Notes: a model not told the origin generated them from the sequence alone. A stretch of DNA of 64,000 nucleotides from an uncultured Eubacteriales bacterium (GCA_902761755.1 CACWLP010000017.1:1-64000), one strand, 5' to 3'. Counted from the stretch's first letter, positions 42,230-51,579 are shown. Numbers and translations are program-made.

Positions 42230-42513
42230 TCCGCCATATCGTGATGTTCAAGATCAAGGATGAATTCAAGGACGAGATCCCCCAGCTGGTGAAAAACTTC
42301 TACGGCATGAAGGGGAAGATCGAAGGCATGCTGGACCTGGAGGCCGGGCAGGATTTCCTGCACAGCGACCGGAGCTGGGACCTGGCGCTCATCACCGTGT
42401 TCGACACCCGGGCGGCCTTCGACGCCTACCAGAACCATCCGGTGCATCTGCCGGTGAAAAAGCGGATGCACGAGGTGCGCACCGCGTCGGCAGCCTGCGA
42501 TTTTGAATTCTGA
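42226..42513 (+). CDS. Dabb (stress-responsive alpha/beta barrel) family protein
   Basis: A 95-residue protein starting MIRHIVMFKIKDEF and containing SWDLALITVFDTRAAFDAYQ and HPVHLPVKKRMHE, the standard layout of dimeric Dabb proteins. Its ATG overlaps the preceding stop (ATGA) and has AAGGAGGAAGAAAC. Function is unknown for most members; plant members are stress-linked. It ends the GNAT/C_GCAxxG transcript, followed by a strong terminator. Confidence 0.9.
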   Translation: MIRHIVMFKIKDEFKDEIPQLVKNFYGMKGKIEGMLDLEAGQDFLHSDRSWDLALITVFDTRAAFDAYQNHPVHLPVKKRMHEVRTASAACDFEF

Positions 42514-42525
42514 CCAAAACGAAAA

Positions 42526-42562
42526 GCGCCCGTCCTGTTCATCGCAGGACGGGCGTTTTTTT
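42526..42562. terminator. Bidirectional terminator
   Basis: CGCCCGTCCTG pairs with CAGGACGGGCG around TTCATCG, followed by seven T on the plus strand and CTTTTCG on the minus strand. It serves both the Dabb gene and the convergent membrane-protein operon. Confidence 0.93.
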
Positions 42563-42578
42563 GAGAAATTTCGATGGA

Positions 42579-42992
42579 TCAGTATTGACCCCAGGACGGC
42601 CGGGAGGCGTTCTGCTGCGGCGGCGGGGTCTGCTGGGAAGGCTGCTGCGAAGGCGACTGCTGCACGGGCTGCTGCGGGGTCTCCGCCTCCTGAACGGGGG
42701 CGGCCTTGGGCGCCGTCGGGCCAGCGGAGCGCAGCGCGGCGTACTGCCGGATGGCCAGGTCGGTGCGGATGTCGCTGTTTTCCACCACGTGGCCGATGGA
42801 GTAGATGGTCAGGGAAAGGATCCACGCCAGCAGCGGCGCCAGGGCCATGATGGCTGCGCCTATCAGCGCGCGCTGGAAATCGGGATTGTTATACAGCAGC
42901 GTGAAGGCGCCGACGGCCTCCATGGCCGCGAAGCTGACCCAGCGAAGGACCTTGGCGATGGTTTTGATTTTATGCCCCAAATTGCGATACAT
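42579..42992 (-). CDS. Membrane protein with Pro/Gln-rich tail
   Basis: A 137-residue protein with two hydrophobic spans (about 15-35 and 43-65) and a C-terminal disordered tail rich in Gln, Pro and Ser (QQSPSQQPSQQTPPPQQ). ATG at 42992 is chosen because AAGGAG is 10 bases upstream; a GTG nine bases earlier is the alternative. It starts one base after the stop of the upstream membrane-protein gene, so the two are coupled. No known family. The tail suggests protein interaction in the cytoplasm. Confidence 0.7.
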   Translation of the reverse strand: MYRNLGHKIKTIAKVLRWVSFAAMEAVGAFTLLYNNPDFQRALIGAAIMALAPLLAWILSLTIYSIGHVVENSDIRTDLAIRQYAALRSAGPTAPKAAPVQEAETPQQPVQQSPSQQPSQQTPPPQQNASRPSWGQY

Positions 42993-42993
42993 C

Positions 42994-43707
42994 TTACGCA
43001 CGCTCCTTCCTGAGCTTTTCGCGGTAGTTTTCCAGCGCCGGGAACATGGGATTCTCCGCCTTCACCGGCTTGCGGCGGGCGCGTCCGGCGGGCAGCATGC
43101 CGGCGGCGACGGCAAAGAACGCCAGCGCCAGCGCAAGGATACTGAGCAGGCCCGCCGCCTCCTGCAGCACGATCTCGCCGAAGCTGTCCACCTTCAGATA
43201 GTCGATCAGGTTCCAGACGAACACGCCCAGGCTGCACAGCGTATACACGATGGCCAGCGCCAGGCCCACCGCGCCGCAGGCGCTGCCGTTATAGCGCGGC
43301 GCGATATGGGAGAACACGTAAAAGTTGACGGCGATGAGCGCGATGCACACCGATTCCACCAGAGAGATCAGGCCCTTGATGCCCTCGCTGTTCCGGAAGG
43401 AAACGTACGGAAGGACCTGCCAGAAGGAGGATACCGCCAAGGCCAGCATCACAATGCCGAATATGGAGGAGAACACCACGGAAGCGTACCGCCGCCCCTG
43501 GTAGGCAAAGCGCAGCGACAGCGCGACGCTGCCCAGCACGACGACGCCCCCCACCAGGTTCATCAGGATGCGCAGGACCGTATTGAACGTGAACCGGGCG
43601 CGGAAATAGCCCGTCTCACTGAACACCGCGCTGACCAGCAGAAGCGCCAGCGCGACGATCAGCAGGGCCAGGCAGACTTTCCACCTTTGCTTGAATGCAG
43701 CTTGCAC
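42994..43707 (-). CDS. Polytopic membrane protein of unknown function
   Basis: A 237-residue protein with six likely transmembrane helices (about 10-30, 47-65, 76-98, 112-136, 145-170, 180-205) and a basic cytoplasmic tail (RARRKPVKAENPMFPALENY). No catalytic motif is visible. It is the first gene of a two-gene operon, with a near-perfect promoter upstream at 43755-43783. Confidence 0.75.
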   Translation of the reverse strand: MQAAFKQRWKVCLALLIVALALLLVSAVFSETGYFRARFTFNTVLRILMNLVGGVVVLGSVALSLRFAYQGRRYASVVFSSIFGIVMLALAVSSFWQVLPYVSFRNSEGIKGLISLVESVCIALIAVNFYVFSHIAPRYNGSACGAVGLALAIVYTLCSLGVFVWNLIDYLKVDSFGEIVLQEAAGLLSILALALAFFAVAAGMLPAGRARRKPVKAENPMFPALENYREKLRKERA

Positions 43708-43754
43708 AAGGAATCCCTCCCGTCATATTTTGTCGCATTTGCAACTTTGCTTAG

Positions 43755-43783
43755 ATTTTAAGGCTTTTTGGGCGGATTGTCAA
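43755..43783 (-). promoter_or_regulatory. Promoter of the membrane-protein operon
   Basis: On the minus strand TTGACA (43783-43778), 17-base spacer, TAAAAT (43760-43755). Divergent from the glf promoter just downstream. Confidence 0.82.
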
Positions 43784-43797
43784 GCCTTCGGGAACGC

Positions 43798-43826
43798 TTG
43801 CGCGAAGGCGCGGAACGTGCTATCAT
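43798..43826 (+). promoter_or_regulatory. Promoter of glf
   Basis: TTGCGC (43798-43803), 17-base spacer, TATCAT (43821-43826), 40 bases before the glf ATG. Confidence 0.7.
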
Positions 43827-43866
43827 GGAAGCGCAGGTCAGATAAAAATGCAGAGGAGAGAAAGCG

Positions 43867-44979
43867 ATGCTGGATTATCTCGTCGTAGGCGCCGGGCTGT
43901 ACGGCGCCGTGTTCGCGCAGCAGGCCGCCGAAAGGGGAAAAAAGGCGCTGGTGATCGAAAAGCGCCCGCACATCGGCGGGAACGTGTACACCGAGGACGT
44001 GGAGGGCATCCACGTGCACCGGTACGGGGCGCACATCTTCCACACCAACAGCGCCCCGGTGTGGGAATACGTGCAGCGCTTCGCCGCCTTCAACCGCTTC
44101 ACCAATTCCCCGGTGGCCAATTACCGCGGGGAATTGTATTCCCTGCCCTTCAATATGTACACCTTCAACCGGATGTGGGGGGTGACCACGCCTGCGGAAG
44201 CGGCGGCAAAAATCGCGGAGCAGCGGAAGGAAATCACCCATGAACCCCGGAACCTGGAGGAGCAGGCCATCTCCCTGGTGGGCCGGGATATATACGAAAA
44301 GCTGATCAAGGGCTACACGGAAAAGCAGTGGGGCCGCAAATGCACGGATCTGCCCGCCTTCATCATCAAGCGCCTGCCCGTGCGGCTGACCTTCGACAAC
44401 AATTACTTCAACGCCCTCTACCAGGGCATCCCGGTGGGCGGATACACGAAAATGGTTTCCCGGATGCTGGAAGGCACGGAGGTGCGCCTGGGGGTGGATT
44501 ACATTATGGACAAGCCGCGCTGGGACGCCATGGCCCGGACGGTGATCTACACCGGGCCCATCGACGCCTATTTCGGCTACCGGCTGGGGAATCTGGAATA
44601 CCGCTCCGTGCGCTTTGAAACGGAGCTGCTGGATATTCCCAATTTCCAGGGCAACGCCGCCGTCAATTATACCGACGGCGAAACGCCCTTCACCCGCATC
44701 ATCGAGCACAAATGGTTCGAATTCGGCAAGGACGAAAACGGGAACGACCTGCCAAAGACGGTGATCTCCCGGGAATACAGCTCGGAATGGCAGCCCGGGG
44801 ACGAGCCCTATTACCCCGTGAACGACGAAAAGAACGGGAAGCTGTATCAGGCGTACCGGAAACTGGCCGACGGGGAAAGCAATGTGATCTTCGGCGGGCG
44901 GCTGGGGGAATACCGGTATTACGATATGGACCAGGTGATCCTCTCCGCGCTGGAAAAAGCAAAAGAAACGCTGGGCTGA
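43867..44979 (+). CDS. glf: UDP-galactopyranose mutase
   Basis: A 370-residue flavoenzyme that interconverts UDP-galactopyranose and UDP-galactofuranose for surface glycans. The FAD motif VVGAGLYGAVFA starts at residue 6; RPHIGGNVYTE, GAHIFHTN, PVANYRGELYSLPFNMYTFN and the C-terminal EYRYYDMDQVI block are all present, including the conserved arginines near the sugar site. ATG at 43867 has GAGGAGAGAAAGCG. No other glycan genes lie nearby, so it may act with a distant cluster. Confidence 0.97.
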   Translation: MLDYLVVGAGLYGAVFAQQAAERGKKALVIEKRPHIGGNVYTEDVEGIHVHRYGAHIFHTNSAPVWEYVQRFAAFNRFTNSPVANYRGELYSLPFNMYTFNRMWGVTTPAEAAAKIAEQRKEITHEPRNLEEQAISLVGRDIYEKLIKGYTEKQWGRKCTDLPAFIIKRLPVRLTFDNNYFNALYQGIPVGGYTKMVSRMLEGTEVRLGVDYIMDKPRWDAMARTVIYTGPIDAYFGYRLGNLEYRSVRFETELLDIPNFQGNAAVNYTDGETPFTRIIEHKWFEFGKDENGNDLPKTVISREYSSEWQPGDEPYYPVNDEKNGKLYQAYRKLADGESNVIFGGRLGEYRYYDMDQVILSALEKAKETLG

Positions 44980-44997
44980 TCCGGGCCCCGGCGTCTA

Positions 44998-45026
44998 TTG
45001 ACTTTTTCGGAAAAACCTTCTATATT
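44998..45026 (+). promoter_or_regulatory. Promoter of the FGGY kinase gene
   Basis: TTGACT (44998-45003), 17-base spacer, TATATT (45021-45026), about 55 bases before ATG 45082. Confidence 0.8.
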
Positions 45027-45081
45027 TGAAGCAAATCATACCGACAGGAACAGCGACACATCATCAAGGGAGGAAAACAAT

Positions 45082-46650
45082 ATGGATTTTCGGCAAACGG
45101 CCCTGGGCATCGAATTCGGCTCCACCCGCATCAAAGCCGTCCTCATCGGGCGGGATCACGCCCCCATCGCTTCCGGCAGCCACGAATGGGAAAACCAGCT
45201 CCGGGACGGGATCTGGACCTACTCCATGGACGCCATCCACGGGGGGCTGCAAAGCTGCTTCGCGGATCTGAAACGCGACGTGAAGGAAAAATTCGGCGAA
45301 ACGCTGACGGCGGTGGGCGCCATCGGCATTTCCGGCATGATGCACGGCTATCTGCCCTTCGATCGGAATGACGCGCCCCTGGCGGAATTCCGCACCTGGC
45401 GCAACACCATCACCGGCCCCGCCGCGGCGGAGCTGACGGAGCTGTTCGGCTTCAACATCCCCCAGCGCTGGAGCATCGCCCACCTGCGCCAGGCCATGCT
45501 GAACAAAGAAGCGCACGTTCCGGACATCGCCCACCTGACCACCCTGGCGGGGTACATTCATTTCCGGCTCACGGGGAAAAAGGTGCTGGGCGTGGGCGAA
45601 GCCAGCGGCATCATGCCCATCGACAGCGCCATCGGCTCCTACGACAAAGAAATGATCCGCAAATTTGACGCGCTGGCGGAGCAGGACGGGTATCCCTGGC
45701 GTCTTGAGGGCATCCTGCCCGAAGTGCTGGGCGCCGGGGAGGACGCGGGGTATCTGACCGAAGAAGGCGCGCGGCTGCTGGACCCGGCCGGGGATCTTAA
45801 GCCCGGCATCCCCTTCGCGCCCCCGGAAGGCGACGCCGGCACCGGCATGGCCGCCACGAATTCCGTCCGCGCCCGGACGGGCAACGTGTCCGCCGGCACC
45901 AGCGATTTTGCCATGATCGTGGTGGATCATCCCCTGGGCGTGCACCGGGAGATCGACATGGTCACCACCCCCGCGGGGCTGCCCGTGGCCATGGTGCACT
46001 GCAATAACTGCACCAGCGATATCAACGCCTGGGTGAACCTGTTCCACGAATTCTCCGCCCTCATCGGCGCGGAGGTGAACAAGGGCGAATTGTACGTGAA
46101 GCTGTTCAACAAGGCCCTGGAGGGCGACCCCGACTGCGGCGGGCTCATGAGCTACAATTATTTCTCCGGCGAGGGCGTCACCGACCTGGACGCCGGCCGG
46201 CCCGTGTTCGCCCGGACGGAGAACGCGAAAATGACCCTTGCCAACTTCATGCGCACGCATCTGCTCTCCGCCCTGGCCACGCTGAAAATCGGCCTGGACA
46301 TCCTGACCCAGGAAGAAAACGTGCCCATCGACAAGCTCTACGGCCACGGCGGCTATTTCAAGACCCCCGGGGTGGGCCAGCGGATGCTCAGCGCCGCGGT
46401 GGGCTCCCCCGTTTCCGTCATGGAAACCGCCGGGGAGGGCGGCCCCTACGGCATGGCCCTGCTGGCGGGTTACAGGATCTGGAAGGAAGACGGGGAAAAG
46501 TTAGAGGATTACCTGGATCACAGGGTGTTCGCCCACGCCAAAGCCTCCACCCTCATGGCGGACGCGGAGGACATTCAGGGCTTCGCCGCCTTCCTGGAGC
46601 GTTATCAAAAGGCCCTGCCCGTGGAAATCGCGGCCATTCAGTGCTTGTAA
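45082..46650 (+). CDS. FGGY-family carbohydrate kinase (ribulokinase/xylulokinase-like)
   Basis: A 522-residue sugar kinase with the two actin-like ATPase domains: [14 protein letters not shown] (phosphate 1) near residue 9, SAGTSDFAM (phosphate 2), and the adenosine region [20 protein letters not shown]. The sugar is uncertain, but an L-ribulose-5-phosphate 4-epimerase gene 3.7 kb downstream makes L-ribulose or a related pentulose plausible. ATG at 45082 has AAGGGAGGAAAACAA. Its last 14 codons are repeated, slightly diverged, at 47611-47652, which marks an old duplication or insertion after this gene. Confidence 0.87.
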   Translation: MDFRQTALGIEFGSTRIKAVLIGRDHAPIASGSHEWENQLRDGIWTYSMDAIHGGLQSCFADLKRDVKEKFGETLTAVGAIGISGMMHGYLPFDRNDAPLAEFRTWRNTITGPAAAELTELFGFNIPQRWSIAHLRQAMLNKEAHVPDIAHLTTLAGYIHFRLTGKKVLGVGEASGIMPIDSAIGSYDKEMIRKFDALAEQDGYPWRLEGILPEVLGAGEDAGYLTEEGARLLDPAGDLKPGIPFAPPEGDAGTGMAATNSVRARTGNVSAGTSDFAMIVVDHPLGVHREIDMVTTPAGLPVAMVHCNNCTSDINAWVNLFHEFSALIGAEVNKGELYVKLFNKALEGDPDCGGLMSYNYFSGEGVTDLDAGRPVFARTENAKMTLANFMRTHLLSALATLKIGLDILTQEENVPIDKLYGHGGYFKTPGVGQRMLSAAVGSPVSVMETAGEGGPYGMALLAGYRIWKEDGEKLEDYLDHRVFAHAKASTLMADAEDIQGFAAFLERYQKALPVEIAAIQCL

Positions 46651-46679
46651 AATCAAGTTAAGCGCTGATTCCCTGCAAA

Positions 46680-46823
46680 GTAGGGGCGGATATTATCCGC
46701 CCAAAAAGCCTCCCACACCGTAGGGGCGGATATTATCCGCCCGAAAAAGCCGGGCACACGAAATGTGCTGAAAACCATGAAAAATCAACATGTTTCCCGC
46801 GGGCGGATAATATCCGCCCCTAC
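46680..46823. repeat. Cluster of three REP palindromes
   Basis: Three copies of the 24-bp element: 46680-46702 (plus), 46720-46743 (plus), 46800-46823 (minus). All start GTAGGGGCGGATATTATCC or its reverse complement. The first lacks only the final G. They lie in the gap between the kinase stop and the next gene and may help end or protect the kinase transcript. Confidence 0.9.
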
Positions 46824-46910
46824 GATGCCGAGCGCTACCTGTGTGCCTTGAAAATGCTCGTCCTGAATCAATCCATAAAGAACCAAAAACAAGAAAAGGA
46901 GGCCATCCCC

Positions 46911-47606
46911 ATGAAAAAGCTCACCTGCCTGCTGCTGACGCTGCTCCTGCTGGTCCCCTGCTTCGCTGCCCTGGCGGAAGCGGCGGAGGAGCCCGCCACG
47001 GAAATCTACGCCGAGCCCATCCTCTTTAGGGGCATCCCCTGGGGAAGCACCTGGGAGGAAGCGCAAACGTACCTTCCCGAAGGAATAGAATACTATGAAA
47101 CAGAAAGAAACGATCTTTCCACAGTGAATGGCTATCTGAGTGTAAAAGATCACAAGACGCTATACGGTGGCGAGTACCTTGGAAAAGACTATTATACAAG
47201 CAAAAACAAAATGAACGGCATGAAGGTCGCAGGCTATGAGCTCGAAAGTATGTATCTGTACTTTGCCGGCATGTCCGACGACAGCGGGTATCTGGTAACA
47301 GACGAAACACACAGTGCCTTGCTCTATACCTCGTATACATTCAACGTCAATAATACGGATGCCGTGTATGAGGATCTGCTTGGCAAGCTGACTTCTCTGT
47401 ATGGGAATGCACGCATGACCGGGGAGGATGGGAGGATCAATCTATGGTACGGCGCGGATGGCACCATGGTGTCATTGTGTAAGTATTATGGATACATCCA
47501 CATCTGCTATGGCTTCAGCGGCGCGGATGCGCTGATCGAGCAGGCGCATCAGGTGCTGATGAACAAGGAAGTGCTGGACGCCGGGAACAGCACCGACGGG
47601 CTGTGA
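46911..47606 (+). CDS. Secreted protein, unknown function
   Basis: A 231-residue exported protein. Signal peptide MKKLTCLLLTLLLLVPCFAA with cleavage near ALAEA. The mature part starts with ILFRGIPWGSTWEEAQTYL, recalling the FGMTLDEV block of the secreted protein at 54612, so the two may be distant relatives with the same fold. The central part (47060-47520) is visibly richer in A+T than the flanking genes, pointing to recent gain. ATG at 46911 is behind AAAAGGAGGCCATCCCC. Confidence 0.7.
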   Translation: MKKLTCLLLTLLLLVPCFAALAEAAEEPATEIYAEPILFRGIPWGSTWEEAQTYLPEGIEYYETERNDLSTVNGYLSVKDHKTLYGGEYLGKDYYTSKNKMNGMKVAGYELESMYLYFAGMSDDSGYLVTDETHSALLYTSYTFNVNNTDAVYEDLLGKLTSLYGNARMTGEDGRINLWYGADGTMVSLCKYYGYIHICYGFSGADALIEQAHQVLMNKEVLDAGNSTDGL

Positions 47607-47610
47607 CGAA

Positions 47611-47652
47611 AAGGCTCTGCCCCTGGAAATCGCGGCCATCCGGTGCCTGTAA
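47611..47652 (+). pseudogene. Remnant duplicate of the FGGY kinase 3' end
   Basis: These 42 bases translate as KALPLEIAAIRCL plus stop, against [13 protein letters not shown] plus stop at the end of the kinase (46609-46650). Six substitutions, half of them at third positions, separate the copies. No upstream kinase sequence remains. The secreted-protein gene and the REP cluster lie between the two copies. Confidence 0.8.
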
Positions 47653-47692
47653 GCCTGCGGACGTTATGGCTGAAAAAATAAAAGGAGGAATA

Positions 47693-48199
47693 ATGAACAT
47701 GAAAAAGTATGGCTGGCTGACGATGCTGACGGCGCTGATCCTGGCGCTGGGATGCGTGGGAACTGTCTGCGCGGAGATCATTCCGCCCTGCGAGCCGGGG
47801 CAGCAAATCGGATATCCCGCCGTGGTGCTGTGCGAAGAGCTCACCCTGCGGGAGCAGCCCCATTCTTCTTCCAAAGCGCTGCAAACCCTGAATTACGGCG
47901 ATCTGCCGATCGTGGTGGGCGCGGATCTGCCGGAAGGGGCAAAGGCAGAAAACGGATTCGTCTATGTCACCCTCGGCGATGCCGAGGATTCGCCCTGCGG
48001 CTGGATCAACGCGGACTACATCGTCATCAATCCGGCCTGGTATGTGACGGGGAAAGATACGGCGGTATACGCCTGGAATGACGCCGCCGCCCCGAAGGTC
48101 GCCCTGCTGGGCAAGGACGCCCGGCTCCCCATCCTGAAGGAAGAGGGCGATTGGTACCTCGTCAGCCTGCGCGGCGCGGTCGGCTGGATTCAGAAGTAA
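47693..48199 (+). CDS. Secreted SH3-domain-like protein
   Basis: A 168-residue exported protein. Signal peptide to about residue 27 (MLTALILALGCVGTVCAE). Two bacterial SH3 domain repeats follow: LCEELTLREQPHSSSKALQT to about CGWINADYIVI (40-105) and YAWNDAAAPKVALLGKDARLP to VGWIQK (125-168). Such domains bind cell wall or proteins. ATG at 47693 has AAAAGGAGGAATA. It is followed at 37 bases by the leucine-rich-repeat gene in the same direction. Confidence 0.82.
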   Translation: MNMKKYGWLTMLTALILALGCVGTVCAEIIPPCEPGQQIGYPAVVLCEELTLREQPHSSSKALQTLNYGDLPIVVGADLPEGAKAENGFVYVTLGDAEDSPCGWINADYIVINPAWYVTGKDTAVYAWNDAAAPKVALLGKDARLPILKEEGDWYLVSLRGAVGWIQK

Positions 48200-48639
48200 C
48201 GCGGGCGGCGCTGCCTGCAAGGAAGGATATGTGAGCATGCGCAAAAGATTCATTGCGGTTTTCGTCGCCGTCATGCTGCTGGGATGCCTGCCGGGCGCGG
48301 CGGAGGCCGAGGAAGCGGCGGCCCGCGAAACGCTGACCAGCGGGGACTGGGAATATTTCCTGCTGGAAGACGGCGGCGCGGAGCTGGTGGACTACGACGG
48401 CCCCGCCGGCGATATCGTGATCCCCAACGAGCTGGACGGACACCCGGTCACGGCGGTATCCACGAATCCATTCCAGCTGCTGTTTGACAATTATACCGTG
48501 GCCGTTTCCCAGAGCCACCCTTACCTGGCCACCATCGACGGCGTGCTGTTCGGAAAAACGGACCGGAAACTGATTTGCTATCCCAGCGGGCGGGCCGCGG
48601 CGTCCTACGAAATCCCCCAGGGAATCCTGGAAATCGGGA

Positions 48640-50200
48640 ATTTCGCGTTCTACGGATGCGAAAGCCTGAAAGACGTGATTATCCCCGACAGCGTGACCGG
48701 CATCGGATATGGTGCGTTCTGCGGTTGCGAAAGCCTGACGAGTATAACCATCCCCGACGGCGTGATCAGCATCGGGGAGTATGCGTTCTACGTGTGCAGC
48801 AGCCTGACGAGCGTGACCATCCCCGACAGCGTGACCGGCATCGGGATCGGCGCATTCTCCGGTTGCAGCAGCCTGACGAGCGTGACCATCCCCGACAGCG
48901 TGACCAGCATAGAGAAGGGTGCGTTCGCTTACTGCGACAGTCTGACGGACGTGACCATCCCCAACAGCGTGACCAGCATCGGGGAGCGTGCGTTCGCTTA
49001 CTGCGACAGTCTGACGGCGACAGTCTGACGGACGTGAACATCCCCGACAGCGTGACCAGCATCGGGGAGGAGGCGTTCTACCAGTGCAGCAGCCTGACGG
49101 ACGTGACCATCCCCGACAGCGTAACCAGCATCGGGAAGTATGCGTTCTTCGATTGCTCATCTATGACACAGATTTCTGTTTCGGAGGGCAATCAGAACTA
49201 CTGCCAACTGGACGGCGTCCTTTTTGACAGGGAAATGCAAACGCTCATCTGCTATCCGGCCGGAAAGGCACAAGCGCAATATACCATCCCGGACAGCGTG
49301 ACTAGCATTGGGGCGGCTGCGTTCTACAAGTGCAGCAGCCTGACAGACGTGACCATCCCCGACAGCGTGACCAGCATCGGGGCGGATGCGTTCTACGGGT
49401 GCAGCAGCCTGACGGACATAACCATCCCCAACAGCGTGACCAGCATCGGGGAGGAGGCGTTCATCGGGTGCAGCAGCCTGACGAGCGTGACCATCCCCGA
49501 CGGCGTGACCAGCATCAGGAAGGGTGCGTTCGCCGCCTGCAGCAGCCTGACATGCGTGACCATCCCCGACAGCGTGACCAGCATCGAGGCGGGTGCGTTC
49601 GCCCGGTGCAGCAGCCTGACGGACGTGACCATCCCCGACAGCGTGACCAGCATCGGGGAGTTTGCGTTCGCCGAGTGCAGCAGTCTGACGGACGTGACCA
49701 TCCCCGACAACGTGACCAGCATCGGGGAGGATGCGTTCTTCTGTTGCAGCAGCCTGACGAGCGTGACCATCCCCGACGGCGTGACCAGCATCGGGAAGGG
49801 TGCGTTCGCCGCCTGCAGCAGCCTGACATGCGTGACCATCCCCGACAGCGTGACCAGCATCGAGGCGGGTGCGTTCTACAAGTGCAGCAGCCTGACATGC
49901 GTGACCATCCCCGAGAGCGTGACCAGCATCGGGGAGGGTGCGTTCGTCTACTGCGACAGTCTGACGGACGTGACCATCCCCGACAGCGTGACCAGCATTG
50001 GGGAGCGTGCGTTCGCTTACTGCGACAGTCTGACGGACGTGAACATCCCCGACAGCGTGACCAGCATCGGGGAGGTTGCATTCGCCCGGTGCAGCAGCCT
50101 GACGAGCGTGACCATCCCCGACAGCGTGACCAGCATCGGGGATTCTGCGTTCCGGGGATGCGAAAGCCTGACGCTCTCGGTCATCGCCGGGTCCTATGCC
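48640..50200 (+). repeat. 69-bp tandem repeat array of the LRR gene
   Basis: Repeats of 69 bp (23 codons) with high identity around ATCCCCGACAGCGTGACCAG and weaker identity elsewhere. Some adjacent units are almost identical, for example those near 49490-49600 and 49760-49870, which points to recent unit duplication or gene conversion. Confidence 0.92.
49004..49031 (+). repeat. 14-bp tandem duplication in the LRR gene
   Basis: Two exact, adjacent copies of CGACAGTCTGACGG (49004-49017 and 49018-49031). The duplication causes the frameshift in the leucine-rich repeat gene. Confidence 0.97.
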
Positions 50201-50312
50201 GAGCAATACTGCCGGGAAAACGGCCTCCAATATACTACCTATGACCCCGACCTGGAAGACGCCCCCACGGATTGGCTGACGGGGACGCCGTAAGAAAAGA
50301 GGAGAGAAAAGC

Positions 50313-51008
50313 ATGCTGGAACAACTGAAAGAACTCGTTTGCCGGGCGAACCTGCTTCTGCCCAAATATGATCTGGTCACCTTCACCTGGGGCAACGTCA
50401 GCGCCGTAGACCGGGAAAAGGGCCTGGCGGTGATCAAGCCCTCCGGCGTGGAATACGATACCATGACGGCGGAGGACATGGTGGTGGTGGATCTGGACGG
50501 CAAGGTGGTGGAGGGCAAGTGGCGGCCCTCCAGCGACACGCCCACCCACGTGGAATTGTACAAGGCCTTCCCGGAATGCGGCGGCATCGTGCACACCCAT
50601 TCCCGCTGGGCCACCACCTTCGCCCAGGCAGGCCTGGACATCCCCGCCATGGGCACCACCCAGGGCGACTATTTCTACGGCGCCATCCCCTGCACCCGGC
50701 CCATGACCGAGGAGGAGATCAAAGGCGCGTATGAAAAGGAAACCGGCGCCGTCATCATCGAAACCTTCCGCCGCCGGGGGATCGACCCGGCCCAGGTGCC
50801 CGGCGTGGTGGTGTTCTCCCACGGGCCCTTCGCCTGGGGCAAGGACGCCCTGGAGGCGGTGCACAACGCCGTGGTCATGGAGGAAGTGGCCTTCATGGAC
50901 TGGCACGCCATGATGATCGCCCCGGACCGGGGGCCCATGCAGCAAGCCCTGCTGGATAAGCATTACCTGCGCAAGCACGGCAAAAACGCCTATTACGGGC
51001 AGAAATAA
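50313..51008 (+). CDS. araD: L-ribulose-5-phosphate 4-epimerase
   Basis: A 231-residue zinc aldolase-fold enzyme that converts L-ribulose 5-phosphate to D-xylulose 5-phosphate. Typical blocks: [23 protein letters not shown] (phosphate site), [14 protein letters not shown], the zinc histidines in [14 protein letters not shown], and a third His in [11 protein letters not shown]. Length fits AraD. AGGAGAGAAAAGC precedes ATG 50313. Together with the FGGY kinase upstream it forms a pentose branch feeding the pentose phosphate pathway. Confidence 0.96.
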   Translation: MLEQLKELVCRANLLLPKYDLVTFTWGNVSAVDREKGLAVIKPSGVEYDTMTAEDMVVVDLDGKVVEGKWRPSSDTPTHVELYKAFPECGGIVHTHSRWATTFAQAGLDIPAMGTTQGDYFYGAIPCTRPMTEEEIKGAYEKETGAVIIETFRRRGIDPAQVPGVVVFSHGPFAWGKDALEAVHNAVVMEEVAFMDWHAMMIAPDRGPMQQALLDKHYLRKHGKNAYYGQK

Positions 51009-51017
51009 GGTGACGGT

Positions 51018-51122
51018 GCGCGGACGCCGGAAAATCGGTAAAAACCGGCCTGTCACGGCGGGCGGATGATATCCGCCCCTACGGTTCGGGCGCGCAATGG
51101 GCGCATTTTCCCGTCCGTCTGA
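51018..51122. repeat. 105-bp duplicated unit containing a REP, copy 1
   Basis: Matches 51307-51411 along nearly its whole length: shared GCGCGGACGCC, AAATCGG, CGGCCTGT, the REP palindrome (51059-51082 here), and GATGGGCGCA/AATGGGCGCA followed by TTTCCCG. It looks like the inner part of the composite element, truncated. Confidence 0.8.
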
Positions 51123-51183
51123 ACCGTGCGCCAGAAGCCGGGCAGCCGTCCGACAACAACAGCCTATCTTCGTTCATCCCTGC

Positions 51184-51251
51184 GTACGGACAGATATTAC
51201 CCGCCCGAGATTTTATTCATCGTTGCCGTAGGGGCGGGTATTATCCGCCCG
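51184..51251 (+). repeat. REP palindromes, one degenerate and one intact
   Basis: 51184-51207 is a diverged copy (GTACGGACAGATATTACCC...); 51228-51251 is near-consensus with one change (GTAGGGGCGGGTATTATCC). Confidence 0.75.
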
Positions 51252-51272
51252 GGAATTTGTTCATCGTTTGTC

Positions 51273-51487
51273 GTAGGGGCGGATATTATCCGCCCGAAGA
51301 AACGATGCGCGGACGCCTGGAAATCGGCAAAAAGCGGCCTGTTACGGCGGGCGGATGATATCCGCCCCTATGGATCAGACGCGCGATGGGCGCAGTTTCC
51401 CGCCCGCCTGAACAAAATCCCTGAATTCTCCATCGTTCCTATGAAAACGGCCTGGAAATCCCACCGATCCGGCGGGGCCTCCAGGCC
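51273..51487 (+). mobile_element. Composite REP/MITE-like element, copy 2
   Basis: The same unit as copy 1 at 11928-12129, in opposite orientation: REP (51273-51296), spacer beginning GAAGAAACGATGCGCGGACG, convergent REP (51348-51371), spacer with CTGAATTCTCC, and a long terminal hairpin (51449-51487, GGCCTGGAAATCCCACC pairing with GGCGGGGCCTCCAGGCC). Total about 215 bp. No coding capacity. Two such inverted copies lie 39 kb apart with the RAYT gene in between. Confidence 0.75.
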
Positions 51488-51579
51488 GATTATTTTGGTT
51501 TTTGCCCGGCATCTGCTTCCTGATTTGAAACGGCCTTTTCCCGGGCGCTGCGCGTCGGGCGAGCCCGACGGTTTCCCCC

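Larger units (their letters stand above)
48237..50293 (+). pseudogene. BspA-like leucine-rich repeat surface protein, frameshifted
   Basis: Signal peptide (RKRFIAVFVAVMLLGCLPG), a short N-terminal domain, then 21 BspA/Treponema-type LRR units of 23 residues with the pattern SLTxVTIPDSVTSIGxxAF, one variant unit (QISVSEGNQNYCQLDGVLF), and a short C-terminal tail. At 49004-49031 the 14-bp string CGACAGTCTGACGG is present twice in tandem; because 14 is not a multiple of three, the first frame stops at 49028 after 264 residues, and the second frame runs on to 50293. Deleting one copy restores one frame of about 680 residues. ATG 48237 follows AAGGA. Possible phase-variable adhesin or assembly slip. 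Confidence 0.85.

Noticed and set aside
48640..50200. CRISPR-like periodic array of 69 bp
   Set aside because: It is a coding leucine-rich repeat; repeats are contiguous without spacers and translate to the SLTxVTIPDSVTSI pattern.
51000..51400. CRISPR-like set of REP palindromes
   Set aside because: Spacing is irregular, orientation varies and there are no cas genes; they are dispersed REP elements.
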